64,000 nt of DNA, taken from NCBI GenBank assembly GCA_007844125.1, contig CM017569.1:7172583-7236582 (forward strand), written 5' to 3'. Position 1 is the stretch's first letter, and each line of letters opens with the position of its first letter. Source of the DNA: Sinonovacula constricta. Its lineage: Eukaryota > Mollusca > Bivalvia > Cardiida > Solecurtidae. Below the pieces are notes generated by a model. The model was not told the DNA's origin and did no database searches. It saw nothing but the letters and a program-made list of their open reading frames with translations. This document shows, in pieces, positions 25,521 to 37,679 of this stretch. The position numbers were made by a program, and so were the translations under genes.

Positions 25521-27890
25521 CAAATACTTTATTGAACGGTTTACTTATGTAAGGTAAAAATGTTACTTTGCCATGAATAAAAAATTCATTCACAAGTTAT
25601 TGATTACTAATCAATATACAGGGCATTACGTCCAAGGTATGTTCAAAATTAAGGCACAAATGTTACGTATTTTAATTTGATACACATCACGTGGCAACCT
25701 TTACAGCCATCTCTGTACCGTTCGATATTTTAAGTGGCATGTTTTATACCGTCTGTTATTTTTTTTAATCAACGAAAATATATTTTAAGATAACCAAATT
25801 CAAACAAATACAACCATTTTAGTAATTATCATAATAAGAAAAATGTTACATATGCATTTACATTTAAATAACATAATTTTAAATAATCATTAAAAAGTCA
25901 TATTGGAATATTATATTTTCAGAGAAGCCCGCGCATACAGATAAATCCATCGTTGGGCCATTTGGCGACTGGCACGTTTAAATATTTGTATTTTATCTTT
26001 GATTCATCTTAAAAGGGTTATATTTTTCCTATTTTCACAAAATATTTTTGACGTGAGTATGCATTATTTTCTCTCCCATCGAAATGTAGGTTATCTCATA
26101 ATATACATAGGATAAACAAGTGTTTTCTATGTCAACTAATATTCTTTAATTAAGTTTAAATGTGAATAATTGTGTTTTCTTTTTTTGTAGAATATAAAAT
26201 ACTTTTCATTCTACGAAAGAACTTAATATTGATATTAAGATTATAAATTTAAAACTTAAAAGCATTTTAAGCATAAAGTTAATTATACATAAAATCAACT
26301 AAAATGTCTCATTAGGTAGGTATTTTTATTCTGTCAAATGAAGAAAATCATTTGCAGTGTATTTGCTCATAGACATAGGCAATATAATGGTCATTTTATT
26401 ATTTGATATAAATGCAGACACAATTAGAAATGGTAAGTTAGGCATAAATTTATATAAACTTGTTTATACCTGTGACAATTTGTCATGTTGAACATCAGTA
26501 TCAATGGCATTGCCATCTTGTACTAAGCTATTTATATTTTGTTTCAGTGAAAAATGCCAATTAACAACAAAAAAGCACGGGGCCAGTAAATGTCGGACAC
26601 AGAAATATAAGCCAGTTGAAAACTGGGTTATTCACTAAATATTTATGGTGTAGCAGCTGAAGGGAGATGACAATGACAGTATACCGGAATATATATATGC
26701 AGAAAACATTAAATCTTATATAAAGGTGTATAACAGGTATATGTGTCACACCTGGAAATCTGGTGTGGGCGTTTTGTCTGTGTGGAAATTGGTGTGGTGT
26801 ATTTTATCAAACCTGTCGCCAAGTATGTTAATAAATTTGACTTTATCCCAATAAACAATGAAACATGTGTGTTAATGTTATATTGCATTGTTGTAAAGTG
26901 TTTACTATGTATATGTTTGTATATCAATTGAAAAATCTGATATTACACATAAAAACAATGATGGTTCATTGTGTTATTTTGCCCAATACTTCAATCAAAT
27001 AATATAATTATGCTACTGTTTCAAAAACAATGTTTTACAGTATAAAGTTATCTATGATAGAATCTAAATTAAAACATTCCCCCTATATGCAAATGTTGTC
27101 AAATATTGTGAATGCCTGGTATAGGAAATTAGACCTTAAGTAAATAGAAAGATAAAAGAAGTTCATTTAGCTTACTTATTTAATATTGTTATTTCAAGGT
27201 GTAATGTTTCTGGAAAAAATAACCGCTTTGATTTCGGTGTAAAATAAGATAATATATAGAAAAGATGGAAATGAACAAAAGACCTTGATACTTGCCTATT
27301 CACATATTTGTTTTTGTCGATTTTAATAAATGCCTAAAAAGCAAATGAAGTTCTTTAAATTATGACAAACGCTGAACATTTGCCCTTTTGTCCATGCCGA
27401 CTTAATTTATCGTCGGGAATCGTACGACCCCATTCCAGTGCGTTTCTGTTAGAAGGCGAAGTTTAAGTGATGTACTGCAAGAAAAGAACACATTACCATG
27501 ACAATACTGTTAAGTGGGGGTTTAATTAATCTGGTTCAGCACGTACTGATATGACCAACAGTTCGCCAGACAAACGCAAACACAAGGCTAGCACTAGTGG
27601 CCAATATGTCGTAATAGAAAATCAAAGCGCTAAAATCGCTGTTTGGGTGGTGCAAGTTTTACCTTGCAAGCAATTAACGGTATGCAAATAATAGTCATTA
27701 AAATTATTCGTTATAAACTAATAACGCAATGGAAAGCAGGCAAGTCTGATGTTGGAAACCACCCACCTTTTCTAAATATAGATTATACATTGGAACAAAA
27801 TATAAAATACATTGTCATCCGATTTTAGAAACTAAATATTAAACATACAATGCGTTGATTGATGTACTGAAAAACAAACAACAAATTACA
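25521..27890. other. No gene seen
   Basis: Very AT-rich stretch. Short open frames look random; no splice-bounded exon with protein-like composition was found. Confidence 0.5.
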
Positions 27891-27894
27891 ATTA

Positions 27895-28245
27895 TTGCAC
27901 TTTAACTAAAATTAGGACTAACATAAATGCTTATGCAGGACATGACCAAAATACACTGAGTTCACCTCCAGGTATTTATTTGTCACTTCGCTCTGAATCT
28001 AAATCCCGACTGTCAAACTGGTATAGAGCCGTAGAAGGCAGTGAGGCCTCACGCGAGATATATTAAATATCTCGGCCTAGTATAAATGCATAGTCATGGG
28101 AAACCTCGTTCTAGTAACAATATTCTCCTTCCTTGTGGTACTTTCCCCTAGTCACTGAGTGATATTAATGCACGGTATTGTTCATTAATAAATCTACTTT
28201 TCTTGTATATCAGCATTACACAATATAATCACATGAAAATATAGT
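27895..28245 (+). repeat. Dispersed repeat B, copy 1
   Basis: Collinear with 49463-50225: shared blocks include ACTAAAATTAGG...TAAATGCTTAT, CCAGGTATTTATTT, GGTATAGAGCCGTAGAAGGC, CGGCCTAGTA..AATGCATAG and GAGTGATATTAATGC. The copies are diverged. No protein is encoded and the class is unknown. Confidence 0.65.
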
Positions 28246-29389
28246 TGAACAGATATAACTTTAGTGCTAACATTTGAAGCATGCCTTGATCCAATTGACG
28301 CGTCTAGTCTCATTCGACATTATTTGTTTCTGTAGACTACCTTGTCCCAGGCATAAAGACTGGCTCTAAGTAGTCGGGGTCAGGCAGGGTCAATCCATTA
28401 ACAGTCTACAAAATGTGCACAACCCGTATTCAGACATAAACAACTTCAAGGTGTAGAGAACATCATAAATGTAACTGAGAAAATATATATAATTTTGGGA
28501 ATCTTTAACAGTGATATCCGACAGTTCGCTTATAGCAAATACATGAAGCTATATCTTACTCCTGTTTCGGAGAATTTAGTAAGAAGAACATCTTCATAAA
28601 GATGTATGTTAGTCTGGGTTAACACGATTCTGACCTCTAACACAAATATAACTGGTGAAATTATATGGTTATTTGAGTTAAAACTGGTCCAAACTGTAAA
28701 GTACCACCTTAAGGCCTCATTAAGGTCTAAATTTTTACGGATACAATATAAAAAAAATATGTGATTCAAGTTATATATCATAGCTGACTTATTACTTGTG
28801 AGCAGGTATTTTCATATACTCTTTATGATTTTCATCATAATGCTTAGGCAGTTTATTCATATAACAGTATACAATTATGTGCTGCAGTTTAGGGATTAAA
28901 TAACATTTAAAACGTTGGGGAAGAACAGAAATTTGTCAAATGTAGTCATATTTTCTGGTAATAGTTCTCATAGCCTTTTTCATATTGTTCTATTCAAAAA
29001 TACAACTTCTATTTGGGAATTAGCACACAGTTTAAACTCATTGAGTAGGCAAATACTTCACAAATACCTATAAACGCGTTTATACACACCACAAAGATCA
29101 GTTGGTCTATGGTTATAGGACAATCTTGAACAACCTAGCTTTAAAGATACCCATTAGTTCGGTCGCACTAAATTAGTTGAAAACTCAAATTTAATGTTTT
29201 ATGCCATAATATAATAATAAAAGCATCAACTTAAACATTCATATTACCAACAGGCCAAAAAAATGTCTCCAACCATGTAATAATCTTTTACACAAATCGG
29301 CAATATAAACAACAATCGACAATATAAACAACAAACGAATTTCAACGGAAAAATACCGATAGTTTACGGAATATGTCGAAGCTTGGCCG
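28246..29389. other. No feature seen
   Basis: AT-rich, with no gene or clear repeat. Confidence 0.5.
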
Positions 29390-29463
29390 AGAACCAACTA
29401 CTTTACATACGAAGCCACGCCCGCCATGTTGAAAAATGTTTTGACAATATGCCGTCTTCAACG
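29390..29463 (+). promoter_or_regulatory. Candidate promoter-proximal first exon with YY1-like motif
   Basis: CCCGCCATGTTGAAAAATG closely matches the YY1 element (GCCGCCATNTTG) often found at TATA-less start sites, and a consensus donor (ACG then GTGAGT) follows at 29464. The local rise in C and G inside AT-rich DNA supports a start site. Transcription is inferred only. Confidence 0.4.
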
Positions 29464-30119
29464 GTGAGTATTGTTATTCTATTTATGCACATTTTCTAGT
29501 GAACATGTATGATTGCTGTATGTTATGGATTCATTCGCTATTACGCTCCCTAATTTGGGGAGCACATGTGATGGTTTGCACTGAATTAGCCTGTTTCCTT
29601 GACACTAGTTGACAGTACTGTTGTTGTTGTTTTTTACCGTTCAACTTTCACTTTTCGCTCGCCTACGGCTCCAGAGTATCGAAGAGATTATAGTTTATTT
29701 TAACGCATCCGATTTACTTTTTCTTTCAACATGTGTATATTTTACTTTTTCACATTCATTATGCTGTCATAGTTGACAGTGTAAACAACATTTTAGTATA
29801 AACGGATATTGGTCTTTCGTACCCATGTATTTTCGTAATCAAATAAAACTGCCCTTTTTTGGTCGTTTTATAACCGTACATTCTGGCAGGCCATTCTTTA
29901 AACAAAGCAAATTTGATAACGACAACATTCATATTTCTTTTAACATGGTAATTACTTTATATTAGGATGCATTTAATTTGTAGAGTAGCAGTCACCTTGT
30001 TACCATAGACGGTTTTAGACCATCTCACTGCTGGACCAAGCCATGGGAACAGACCTAGAGAGAAAGGGAGGGACAGATTACCTCTTGTAATACATGACAA
30101 CCAGCCAAGCACCAGCTAA
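29449..30119 (+). CDS. Possible two-exon small protein
   Basis: ATG at 29449 (exon to 29463) joins in frame to 30009-30119 and gives 42 residues ending in TAA. Exon 2 reads VLDHLTAGPSHGNRPREKG and then GRDRLP. This recalls the capping-protein-interacting motif LxHxTxxRPK, although with five extra residues. Exon 2 could instead end at an internal GTAATA (30087) and splice in frame to 31426. A competing upstream ATG at 29424 stops soon after the junction. No family was recognised and support is weak; it may be a noncoding transcript. Confidence 0.28.
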
Positions 30120-30149
30120 CTAGTTGTGTAATTCGTGTTTTGAGTAAGT

Positions 30150-31425
30150 TTTAGAACTACATGTAGAATATGTACTACTAGAAATTTATGGTCCGCAACA
30201 AATTTATAATTAGATCAGTTCATAAGCTCACAATGAGGCTGGCCACTTACTATATTTTCATTCTTCACATTCTTTTAACTTGAAAAATCACTACACCACA
30301 CTGAAATGCTGCTTTATAATGACAAGTCTATTAATTAGTGGTAATATAATCTGTGCCCATATGCTGACTTAAAATAAAACTAGTGCTAGTGCAACCAGTT
30401 TTAAAATTGATAGCTGATCAGTTTACTCATACAAGTTTTGGAATGTGAGCAAGTGAATGTGTCGTCAGCTATAACTCCAGTGTCCTTGATGGCTCACTGC
30501 ATGTTTTTAGTCCTGGTTGTAATGAAAACATTCATGTGGAAGGGTCTGTCAGCTGACCTAATCTGGGTCCTCCTTCACAGTCATATCTGAACATCACTAT
30601 ACTAACTTAGTAACCAGTATATTGTTGCCATGTTATATCTATTGAAAAACAGTACAAACAAAAGGTGTTAAAACTCAATAATAGATTACACTATCACCAC
30701 CACTAAAACATATTATTGATATGTGACTATGCTACCTTTCATGATGTCTTCAGGTTGGGAGAATCAATATGTTGAAACAGTTTTCAAACTATTTTCATTT
30801 TTAGAGGCTTAATGATCTTATAATTATTATTTGATCCATGTTTGAGCATGCAACTATGTCCACTTAATGTGTCATTCATAAATAGTACAATTATGTGCCT
30901 GACTGTTTTTATGTATTTGAAATATGATGCATGACTCAAAAAAAAGTCTAAATGTGAATATTACTATCACTTAACTGTGTTCAAGCCACTACAAAAATGT
31001 TCTTCATGATAAAGAGTGTAAATTTTAGTATGGAAACCAAAGGGTTAAGATAATTTACACCAGAAAATCAATTATTACCCATGTGAACATTTTTATACTT
31101 TTAAAATTATGACAAATTGGAAAGGATTGACTTGCCAGCTTAGGGGGAAGATTTTTTAAAGGGGAATATTTCTGATCAAATCCAATTGCAAATGAATTGT
31201 TGCAGCCCTACATAGAAGAGCTTGCAACTGATATCAAGAGTACCAAATTTTTTTTTTCAATTTTGTCCTTTTAATTTGTGAAAGTTTTGTGTTAGTTGCA
31301 GTTTTAAATTTGTAAAGATGTGTTTTGGTTTTTTTTTCCGCAAATAACCCATACTGCAAAATTTTCAATAAAAAACAAACAAGTCACACATAATCACAAA
31401 TTTAGCAAATTTATTTAAATTGCAG
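30150..31425. other. No feature seen
   Basis: AT-rich presumed intron or intergenic DNA. Confidence 0.5.
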
Positions 31426-31511
31426 TTATGTGGACAACGGTCATCAGAAGGGGAGATCATTGAAAGACAGACCACCAATCGGCCAATAAATATGGTCAGG
31501 ATTACATACCA
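31426..31511 (+). other. Candidate exon of the 29390 transcription unit
   Basis: TTTAAATTGCAG precedes an open segment that ends at ...TACCAG before GTACAT. Its start GGACAACGGTCATCAGAAGG resembles GAGACAACGGTCAGAAGAAG at 33138-33157, which follows TTGTTTTAG. The two may be duplicated exons of one transcript, with AATAAA at 33448. Coding status is unclear. Confidence 0.25.
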
Positions 31512-31887
31512 GGTACATGTATTATTTTTAGATTTAATTTCTTTTATAGCAACTTGGTCACAATTGGTGAAATTAGCATTTTCAGCTCACCTAAGCATAC
31601 ACTCAAGATAAGCTATTGTGATTGCATACCACCACCATCAAACATTCATAAAAATTCTTTAAATGACATTTCTTCTGAAACTGCTAGCCCACCAAACTTC
31701 CTCAGTCAGGCGCTTCAGCAGATAGAGGGAATGAAAAGTTGTTAAAAGAATATTGATCTGTCAAAAAAACATGGCAGTCAGGGTGTATGCCATTTTCCTT
31801 ATATGACTTTGAAGTAAACAGAAATTGAAACTGATTGTCCAAATGTTGCTTCTGTGCAGTTACATAAAGTATGATTATTCTAGACCG

Positions 31888-32272
31888 GACCTGGTAGCGT
31901 AATCATTAGAGCATAGGCACCAGGTACTAGAGACCTCTGGTTAGATTCATGGTCTGTGACATAACAAAAGTCATTAGAAATTGTAGTAGTATAGCTCCCT
32001 TGTAATGCTCAAGCAAACATATGGTAGTTACACAACAGGTCTGCCCAGTGTCATGATAAGCAGAGTATGTGTGGTTTCATACAGGTGTTCATGGCATGCT
32101 GTATTTAAAATGGTGGATCCAGACCTTATGTCGGGTATGGTATCATGCCAGCTGTTCACAGCATGCTATACACAGTTACGGCAGCATCTTATCTGCTTTA
32201 ACTGGACACCATCTCCAAATGACTGAATTATGTTGCTTGGACAATAAACCCAATAAATAATTATTCTGGTCT
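31888..32272 (+). mobile_element. Old degenerate copy of SINE family S1
   Basis: A weak tRNA-like head (box-B-like GGTTAGATTCA) is followed by TATAGCTCCCTTGTAATGCTC, a GTATGGTATCATGCCAGCTG block and the tail GGACAATAAACCCAATAAAT. All match in order the intact copy at 49705-50001. An internal duplication of the GTGTTCATGGCATGCTGTA block appears near 32090. Confidence 0.75.
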
Positions 32273-32520
32273 GGTAAAACATTGCTGATATTTCTTGTCG
32301 ATTTTCATCCATATGTGGTTCTGTTTGTCTGATGCAAAACTTTGACTTGGCACCATTAGATACAGCCTGCAGCTATTTCTTTATAGAAACATTTGTATAT
32401 TTGTTATGGTAGTTTTATAAACCAACAGCACTGTTGGCTCATGGTTCTTTCATAGAACCTATCATGCCAAAGTCTTCGAAAATGTGCTAGTCCATCATTA
32501 TTACTAATGCTCTCATTATA

Positions 32521-33013
32521 CAGGCTTTCTACTGGTCCCTACTTTTCCTATTTTTTTCCTACTTTTTCAACGGAGTCCTACTTTTCCCTACTTTTTCAGA
32601 AATAGCCCTTTTATCCCTACTTTTTGCTTTCAGAAAAGAAAATATAACATGAACCTCAAAATATTTCATTACTTGTATTTTCAGTTTCCCCATTTCTTGT
32701 GAATAGCAGTTAAGATGTGCCCGTGGGTACTCCTTAGAATGTCCATCCTATAAAGCAACATGGTCCCTTGGCCAGTCAGTCCAGACATATTGGTCAGAGG
32801 TGCCTGTCTTTCAAGCATGGACAGAACAGTGGTTTATGTTGGGCAACATCATGACAGTAACCTAAGAAATAATGGTAATTCCAAATGGTACTAGTAATAA
32901 ATTCCTTATTTAGCCCTATTTTTTACTTATGAAATTTGCTACTTTGCCCTACTTTTTTGTAAAAACATGCCCTACTTCTGTCTTACTTTTTGTGAAAGGC
33001 AGTAGAAAGCCTG
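32521..33013. mobile_element. MITE with 14+ bp terminal inverted repeats
   Basis: Left end CAGGCTTTCTACTGGTCC; right end GGCAGTAGAAAGCCTG, giving CAGGCTTTCTACTG at both ends. Internal sequence consists of repeated CCCTACTTTTT motifs near both ends and has no ORF. Flanks share CATTA (left CATTATA, right CATTACG), a possible degraded target duplication. A hAT-type relationship is plausible. Confidence 0.75.
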
Positions 33014-33826
33014 CATTACGTGAGAAGTGTACACACATGAGTGTATTATTAGGGGACACTAGTGTAAAAAAATGTTGTTATTTTTCCATTGAGAGTGTTT
33101 GATTTGATTTGATTGGTTTATTGTTTTAGTGATTTTGAGACAACGGTCAGAAGAAGGGATGTTGTTGACAGAGGAAGGCATGTTGCTTATGGAATGATCA
33201 TCCAGGAATGACAGTAACTTTTCCCTGGCAGGGATTTCTCAGGAGTGCAATATAATGAAAAAAAAAACACTGTCAACACAGAAGACTGACTTCTTGGAAT
33301 GAAAACAGTTATTTCTAAAAAAAATATCATTGTTAATTTACTTTGTTAAACAATTACTATAAGTTTGCTAACTTGTATTATTTACCTTACAAAAATAGTT
33401 ATTAGACCAGCTTAATGACTGTGTAGTACTAAGAATGTTACATTTTTAATAAATATGTCAGCTAGGGATTAAAAATTGTAACTTTTCTGTTCATATTTAC
33501 TTGGTATTTATTTTTGTATTAATTTTATTATTTATTTAATGAAGCCTATTAGAGGGACACAAATATGCATTAAATCACTTTAGTTACAATTTGATAAACA
33601 TAGGAAAAAATGGAGAAAGTACAGACCTGTACTGAGAGTAACAAAAGATTGTTTACTATGTTCGTATAAAGAATCTAGTGCAATGTTGTTGTTTTTTAAA
33701 TTTATTTAATAATAATATTAGGTTACTTTATAAATGCTTATTTCATGTTTATGTGTAAACATGTATTTTCTCAAAATGTTTTGATTTTCTCGTGTTAGGG
33801 TTTAAAAATGCTTATGGTACCTATAT
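33014..33826. other. No feature seen apart from possible exon and polyA
   Basis: Contains the candidate exon start near 33138 and an AATAAA at 33448-33453. Otherwise AT-rich. Confidence 0.4.
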
Positions 33827-34444
33827 TTGCAAATGCACTTCATGACACCACCCTCAGAACAACAGAACACGCAAAATATCTCGGGGGTCACTATCAGTAG
33901 TAACCTCGATTGGTCATCTCACATAAACACCATCACAAACAAGGCCAAAAACAGTCTGAGATTCATCAGACGAAATGTCAAAACACAGAACAAACAACTA
34001 AAAGAGGCTGCATACAGAACATATGTACGCCCCCAGGTCGAATATTGTTCAACTATATGGCACCCATGGCAGAAACACCTCACACACAGAATAGAAATGG
34101 TTCTAAGGTCAGCCGCAAGGTATGTTCAAAATGACTACCACTACACAAGCAGTGTCACTAACATGCTCAGAGAGTTAAAGTGGTCTACTCTCGAGCAACG
34201 CAGAATTCAAGACAGTCTCAAAATGCTGCACAAAATACATAATAAACAGGTCAATGTCGATCACTGTTATCCCACAACTACACGAAACAACAAATTCCTT
34301 ATTCCCCACTCAAAAACAAAACACCACATGAACTCATTCTTTCCGCGGGCTATACGACTTTGGAACGGACTACCGTCTGAGATTAAGGATGCCCCAACTG
34401 TACCTGCATTTGCAAGTGGCCTAAATGAGTTTTATGCTTTTTAA
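33827..34444 (+). pseudogene. 3' end of a non-LTR retrotransposon (RT C-terminal region)
   Basis: An open frame of 205 residues matches the region after the RT palm of CR1/Jockey-like LINE proteins: the thumb-side segment (ISSNLDWSSHINTITNKAK, SLRFIRRN, YRTYVRPQVEYCSTIWHPW) and the usual C-terminus (LEQRRIQDSL, FFPRAIRLWNGLPSEI). The catalytic RT domain and endonuclease are missing, as expected of a 5'-truncated insertion. The frame is unbroken, so insertion is relatively recent, but it cannot encode an active RT. The 3' UTR extends to about 34580. Confidence 0.9.
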
Positions 34445-34656
34445 TTGATATTTTAAATTATTAGTCTTAAATTGTCAATGTTCAGGACTTGCGCCTGCCT
34501 TATGTAGTCAGTATTGACTTTTGGCAGTACAAAGTTGAAGTTGATATTGGAAATTACAAAGTCAAGTGATTCTCATTACTTTTTAATTTTCTATATAGGT
34601 ACTATAAACATCCAGGCCAACAATTGCAAGACATCATCCTGACTTTAATGTTATTG

Positions 34657-34771
34657 TTTTGGTGCTGTACACGGTTATTTCAAGACACACGAACGTTTAA
34701 AATACAAATGTGTGTGACATTTGTATTTTAAATGTTCGTGTGTCTTGAAATAACCATGTACAGCACCAAAA
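34657..34771. repeat. Near-perfect long hairpin (54-bp arms, 7-nt loop)
   Basis: Left arm 34657-34710 and right arm 34718-34771 are reverse complements with two mismatches. Weaker pairing extends outward (AATGTTATTGTTTT against AAAGGAACATT). See findings. It could be a foldback element, a precursor-like RNA hairpin or a recent inverted duplication. Confidence 0.93.
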
Positions 34772-35499
34772 AGGAACATTATTCAGTTATCAATAATATT
34801 ATTAAAAGCTGGATAGCAATGTAGTATCAGTATAAGAAGTATACAGGAAATTAAGACCAAATGCCAGACTCACTTGCTTTAAACCTTGTTTACATGCTAA
34901 GAGGTAAGCAGGGAGCAATAAAAACAATCTTACAGCTCTAAACATTCTTCTTTTCTATTTTCTAAACCACTATGGCAAATCAAATTCTTACATGCACATA
35001 CAATATACATGTAGTCAAGATGATGGTCAGGGCTTTAAATTAGGTTGTTCAAGAGGATTAAAATGAGTGCAAGTAGACATAAGACATTTTGTCTTCATGT
35101 TAACGTTGTGTCTTGTACTTGTTTATATTTAGATTTCATGAAATTCTTTATGTAATTTGCTTAATATTTATTTGATTTTCAAATTTATGTAAGTTAATAA
35201 ATACTATTTATATGAGTATTTGAGATAGACATGTCAGACAGAAGATTAAAAACTTAAGTTAGAATTTAAATATGTTTGTTTTTTAATAAATTGCAAGTAA
35301 GTGAATATCAGGGGTATTGATTAAAGGCTTAACTAAATTGCAGTTTCAATCTTATTATCATGTTTTTGGTTGTGCTTATTGAAAAATAAATAAAACAAAG
35401 TGTTAATGTTATTGTTTTATTTTTTACAAAAGATGATTTTCATAGTAAAGTAATGTGTGTGAAATCAATGTCCATTTGATTAGGCAAGTTATTAGCACA
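34772..35499. other. No feature seen
   Basis: AT-rich, no gene call. Confidence 0.5.
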
Positions 35500-37540
35500 C
35501 ATTCAGGTTATCATTGAACTCCTCTTGTAGGACATGAACCAGTTTATTTTTTATAGCGACCCTTTAATCCACATCAAGCTTCCTTCTCATCATTTTGCCT
35601 TCAGCAGTCACCAGTATAGACTATAGAAACAGTTTGCTGTTTTCTCTACGTTGTTATACAACCCACAATCATCGCACCAGTAACTTCTGTCTCTTTGGAG
35701 TCTGCAAATAAAGTAAAGAAACAACATATTTCACATTTTTGTTCATCAAGTTAACGAGAAAAATAATAATAACTAGGCCTGTTGTTCTTATAATTTCACA
35801 TTTTAATAAAATATTTGCAATCGTTGGGAGACAACACAACTTCCATGTAAAGACAATAATTTTTTTTTAACTGATTATGTTATGAAGATATCAATGGAAT
35901 GCAAACCCATGCCATGCAAGATAAAGTCATGTACTTGACCTGGGGTGCCCCTTAATCACAACAAAATTTAAAGAAACAATGTAAAAGACTTTTCTTACAT
36001 TTAATCACCATGTACAGTAATGTGCCATGCCAAAATATAAGGGAATGAAATGAAAACCAAGCTGGCTATATTGGCAGCTGTAAAAAAACAAACTTTACTA
36101 ACTTTGGGCTGCAGTACGGTGGCTCTACCAGGACATTCGTCTAGGGTCTTACTGCACCACTGTAGCTGGACATCATTATCATGAGCACATCTGTGTTTTT
36201 GTGATGCATTTTAAAGTCAGCAAAAATATATGAGCTGTGCAGTTAGTTGCTTTTAGTGGCATCTTTTAATGAAGGACTAGACTCGGGGGTCCAGTGGCAG
36301 CAAAAAATTGATGTCATTTCTAGGTTTCTAAATTTAATCATCATACAGTCTGAGTGATTAAAACAAAATTCATCTTTACCTTTCCTGATTGGTCATTGAG
36401 CATTGCATTCTCCGGTACTAATTTATCTTGCATATTGGATCAGGTCATCTTTAGCATCAGGCTTTCATTTCCTGTGAACACATGTGAAAATTATATTAAA
36501 GCTTTGCACTTATTATGAGAATGACAATACTCTGATTTATTGAACTTGTTTATTTAATATTGTGTTTACACACTCTTTATGATGTAAAGGAGAGGGAAAA
36601 AGTGAACCTCCTCAAGATTCGAACAATAGACCTCCCCAACTCTAGCGGATCACAATACCAACTGAGCTAAAGAGGTTAAATGAATAAACTACCGGTGAAA
36701 ATATTAAGCTTTCAAAGTAAATTTTGTCTGTTGACTGCTTAGGTCGAAGATAGGGTCCCTTACTGTGTATACACATCTAGTATTTACTGCGCTTAAGTTG
36801 AATTGATCTTGATTAAAACCCCACCCACCAAAATTTTCTGGATCCGCCCCTAGAGTGAAACCGCCCCTAGAGTGAAACCGCTACACTTCTCTTCTAGTAA
36901 AAAGATGTTCACCCTGAATCACATCCCAGGTTCTACAATATACCACTGTTTAATATCACGCATTACTTGAGATTGCATGCATGTGTTTTCACAACTCTTT
37001 TTCCTCGTAAGTGGAGGAGGATGCACCCCCACCTACCCACCCACCCACCGATCCATCCCTGTTTCTTTTGGTTTGATAACCGTGGGACCTGCTAATTATA
37101 AACAACTATCATAAAGTGGCAGTAATAAGATAACTTGAAGTTCGAACAACATTGATAATTAGCATTTCAATTTTGCTTACACGATCTTCTATGTTTTATG
37201 AAAAATTTACGTCACAGATGTGATCAATCATCGGCATGCAATGAATACACGTTTTATAATGGTCCAACAACAAACAAACACGTACCATTTGGAAAAAATT
37301 CTTATGCATACAGAAAGATTTTAACAAGTTTTTAGAAACTGAGAAAGCGAAAGTAGAATATTGACCTACTTGTTGTATGCTGATAGCGTCTAGCTGAGCC
37401 AGCTGCATAAAATCCTTTTCATACTTTCGTCCTACGACTGATTCAAGTTCTGTTGAATTTTCCTGTCTCATTTTTATCCTAGCACATTTTTCTATCGACA
37501 TTATCCCTTCAATTCAGTCAAACAAGCTTTTCGATTCAGC
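35500..37540 (-). CDS. Candidate three-exon minus-strand gene, short peptide
   Basis: Exon 1 starts near 37540 with ATG at 37501 and ends at 37370 before GTAGGT. Exon 2 is 36471-36380 (acceptor TTCACAG, donor GTAAAG). Exon 3 starts at 35701 (acceptor TTTATTTGCAG) and has AATAAA at 35548-35543. The ATG frame gives 44 residues (MSIEKCARIKMRQ...) in exon 1 and stops four codons into exon 2. A second frame in exon 3 reads SYWCDDCGLY, zinc-ribbon-like, but is not in frame with exon 1 in this model. Either an exon is missing or the transcript is mostly noncoding. A promoter motif lies just upstream. No family was recognised. Confidence 0.35.
36606..36676 (-). mobile_element. tRNA-like SINE head (family S3)
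   Basis: On the minus strand, box A TAGCTCAGTTGG and box B TGTTCGAATCT lie at tRNA spacing, and the ends (CCTCTTT...GAGGAGG) pair at five of seven positions. The anticodon arm does not fold cleanly, so this is a pseudo-tRNA or SINE head and not a functional gene. It lies in an intron of the candidate minus-strand gene. Confidence 0.6.
36718..36852 (-). repeat. Dispersed hAT-like element end (copy 2)
   Basis: Minus-strand homolog of 21651-21775: both share the ends GGGGCGGATCCAGAAAA and CAGTCAACAG, plus the AGGGACCC block. A short duplication (GCCCCTAGAGTGAAACCGC) sits at its outer end. Confidence 0.7.
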
Positions 37541-37581
37541 GTGGCCATGTTTATACATTTGCCATTGCGCTGGCGATGAAC

Positions 37582-37591
37582 TGCGCATGCG
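37582..37591. promoter_or_regulatory. NRF1-like promoter motif
   Basis: TGCGCATGCG matches the core of the NRF1 site, about 80 bp upstream of the minus-strand ATG at 37501. It sits in a CpG-containing patch (37560-37680) within AT-rich DNA. This supports a real start site for the minus-strand unit, possibly bidirectional. Confidence 0.45.
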
Positions 37592-37679
37592 TTATGAATG
37601 ATCATGTGGCGAGAATATCGGAATTTTCACGGGCTCGTCGATCGTACGCGATTATGATTCGTACAATGTCGGAAGACTT

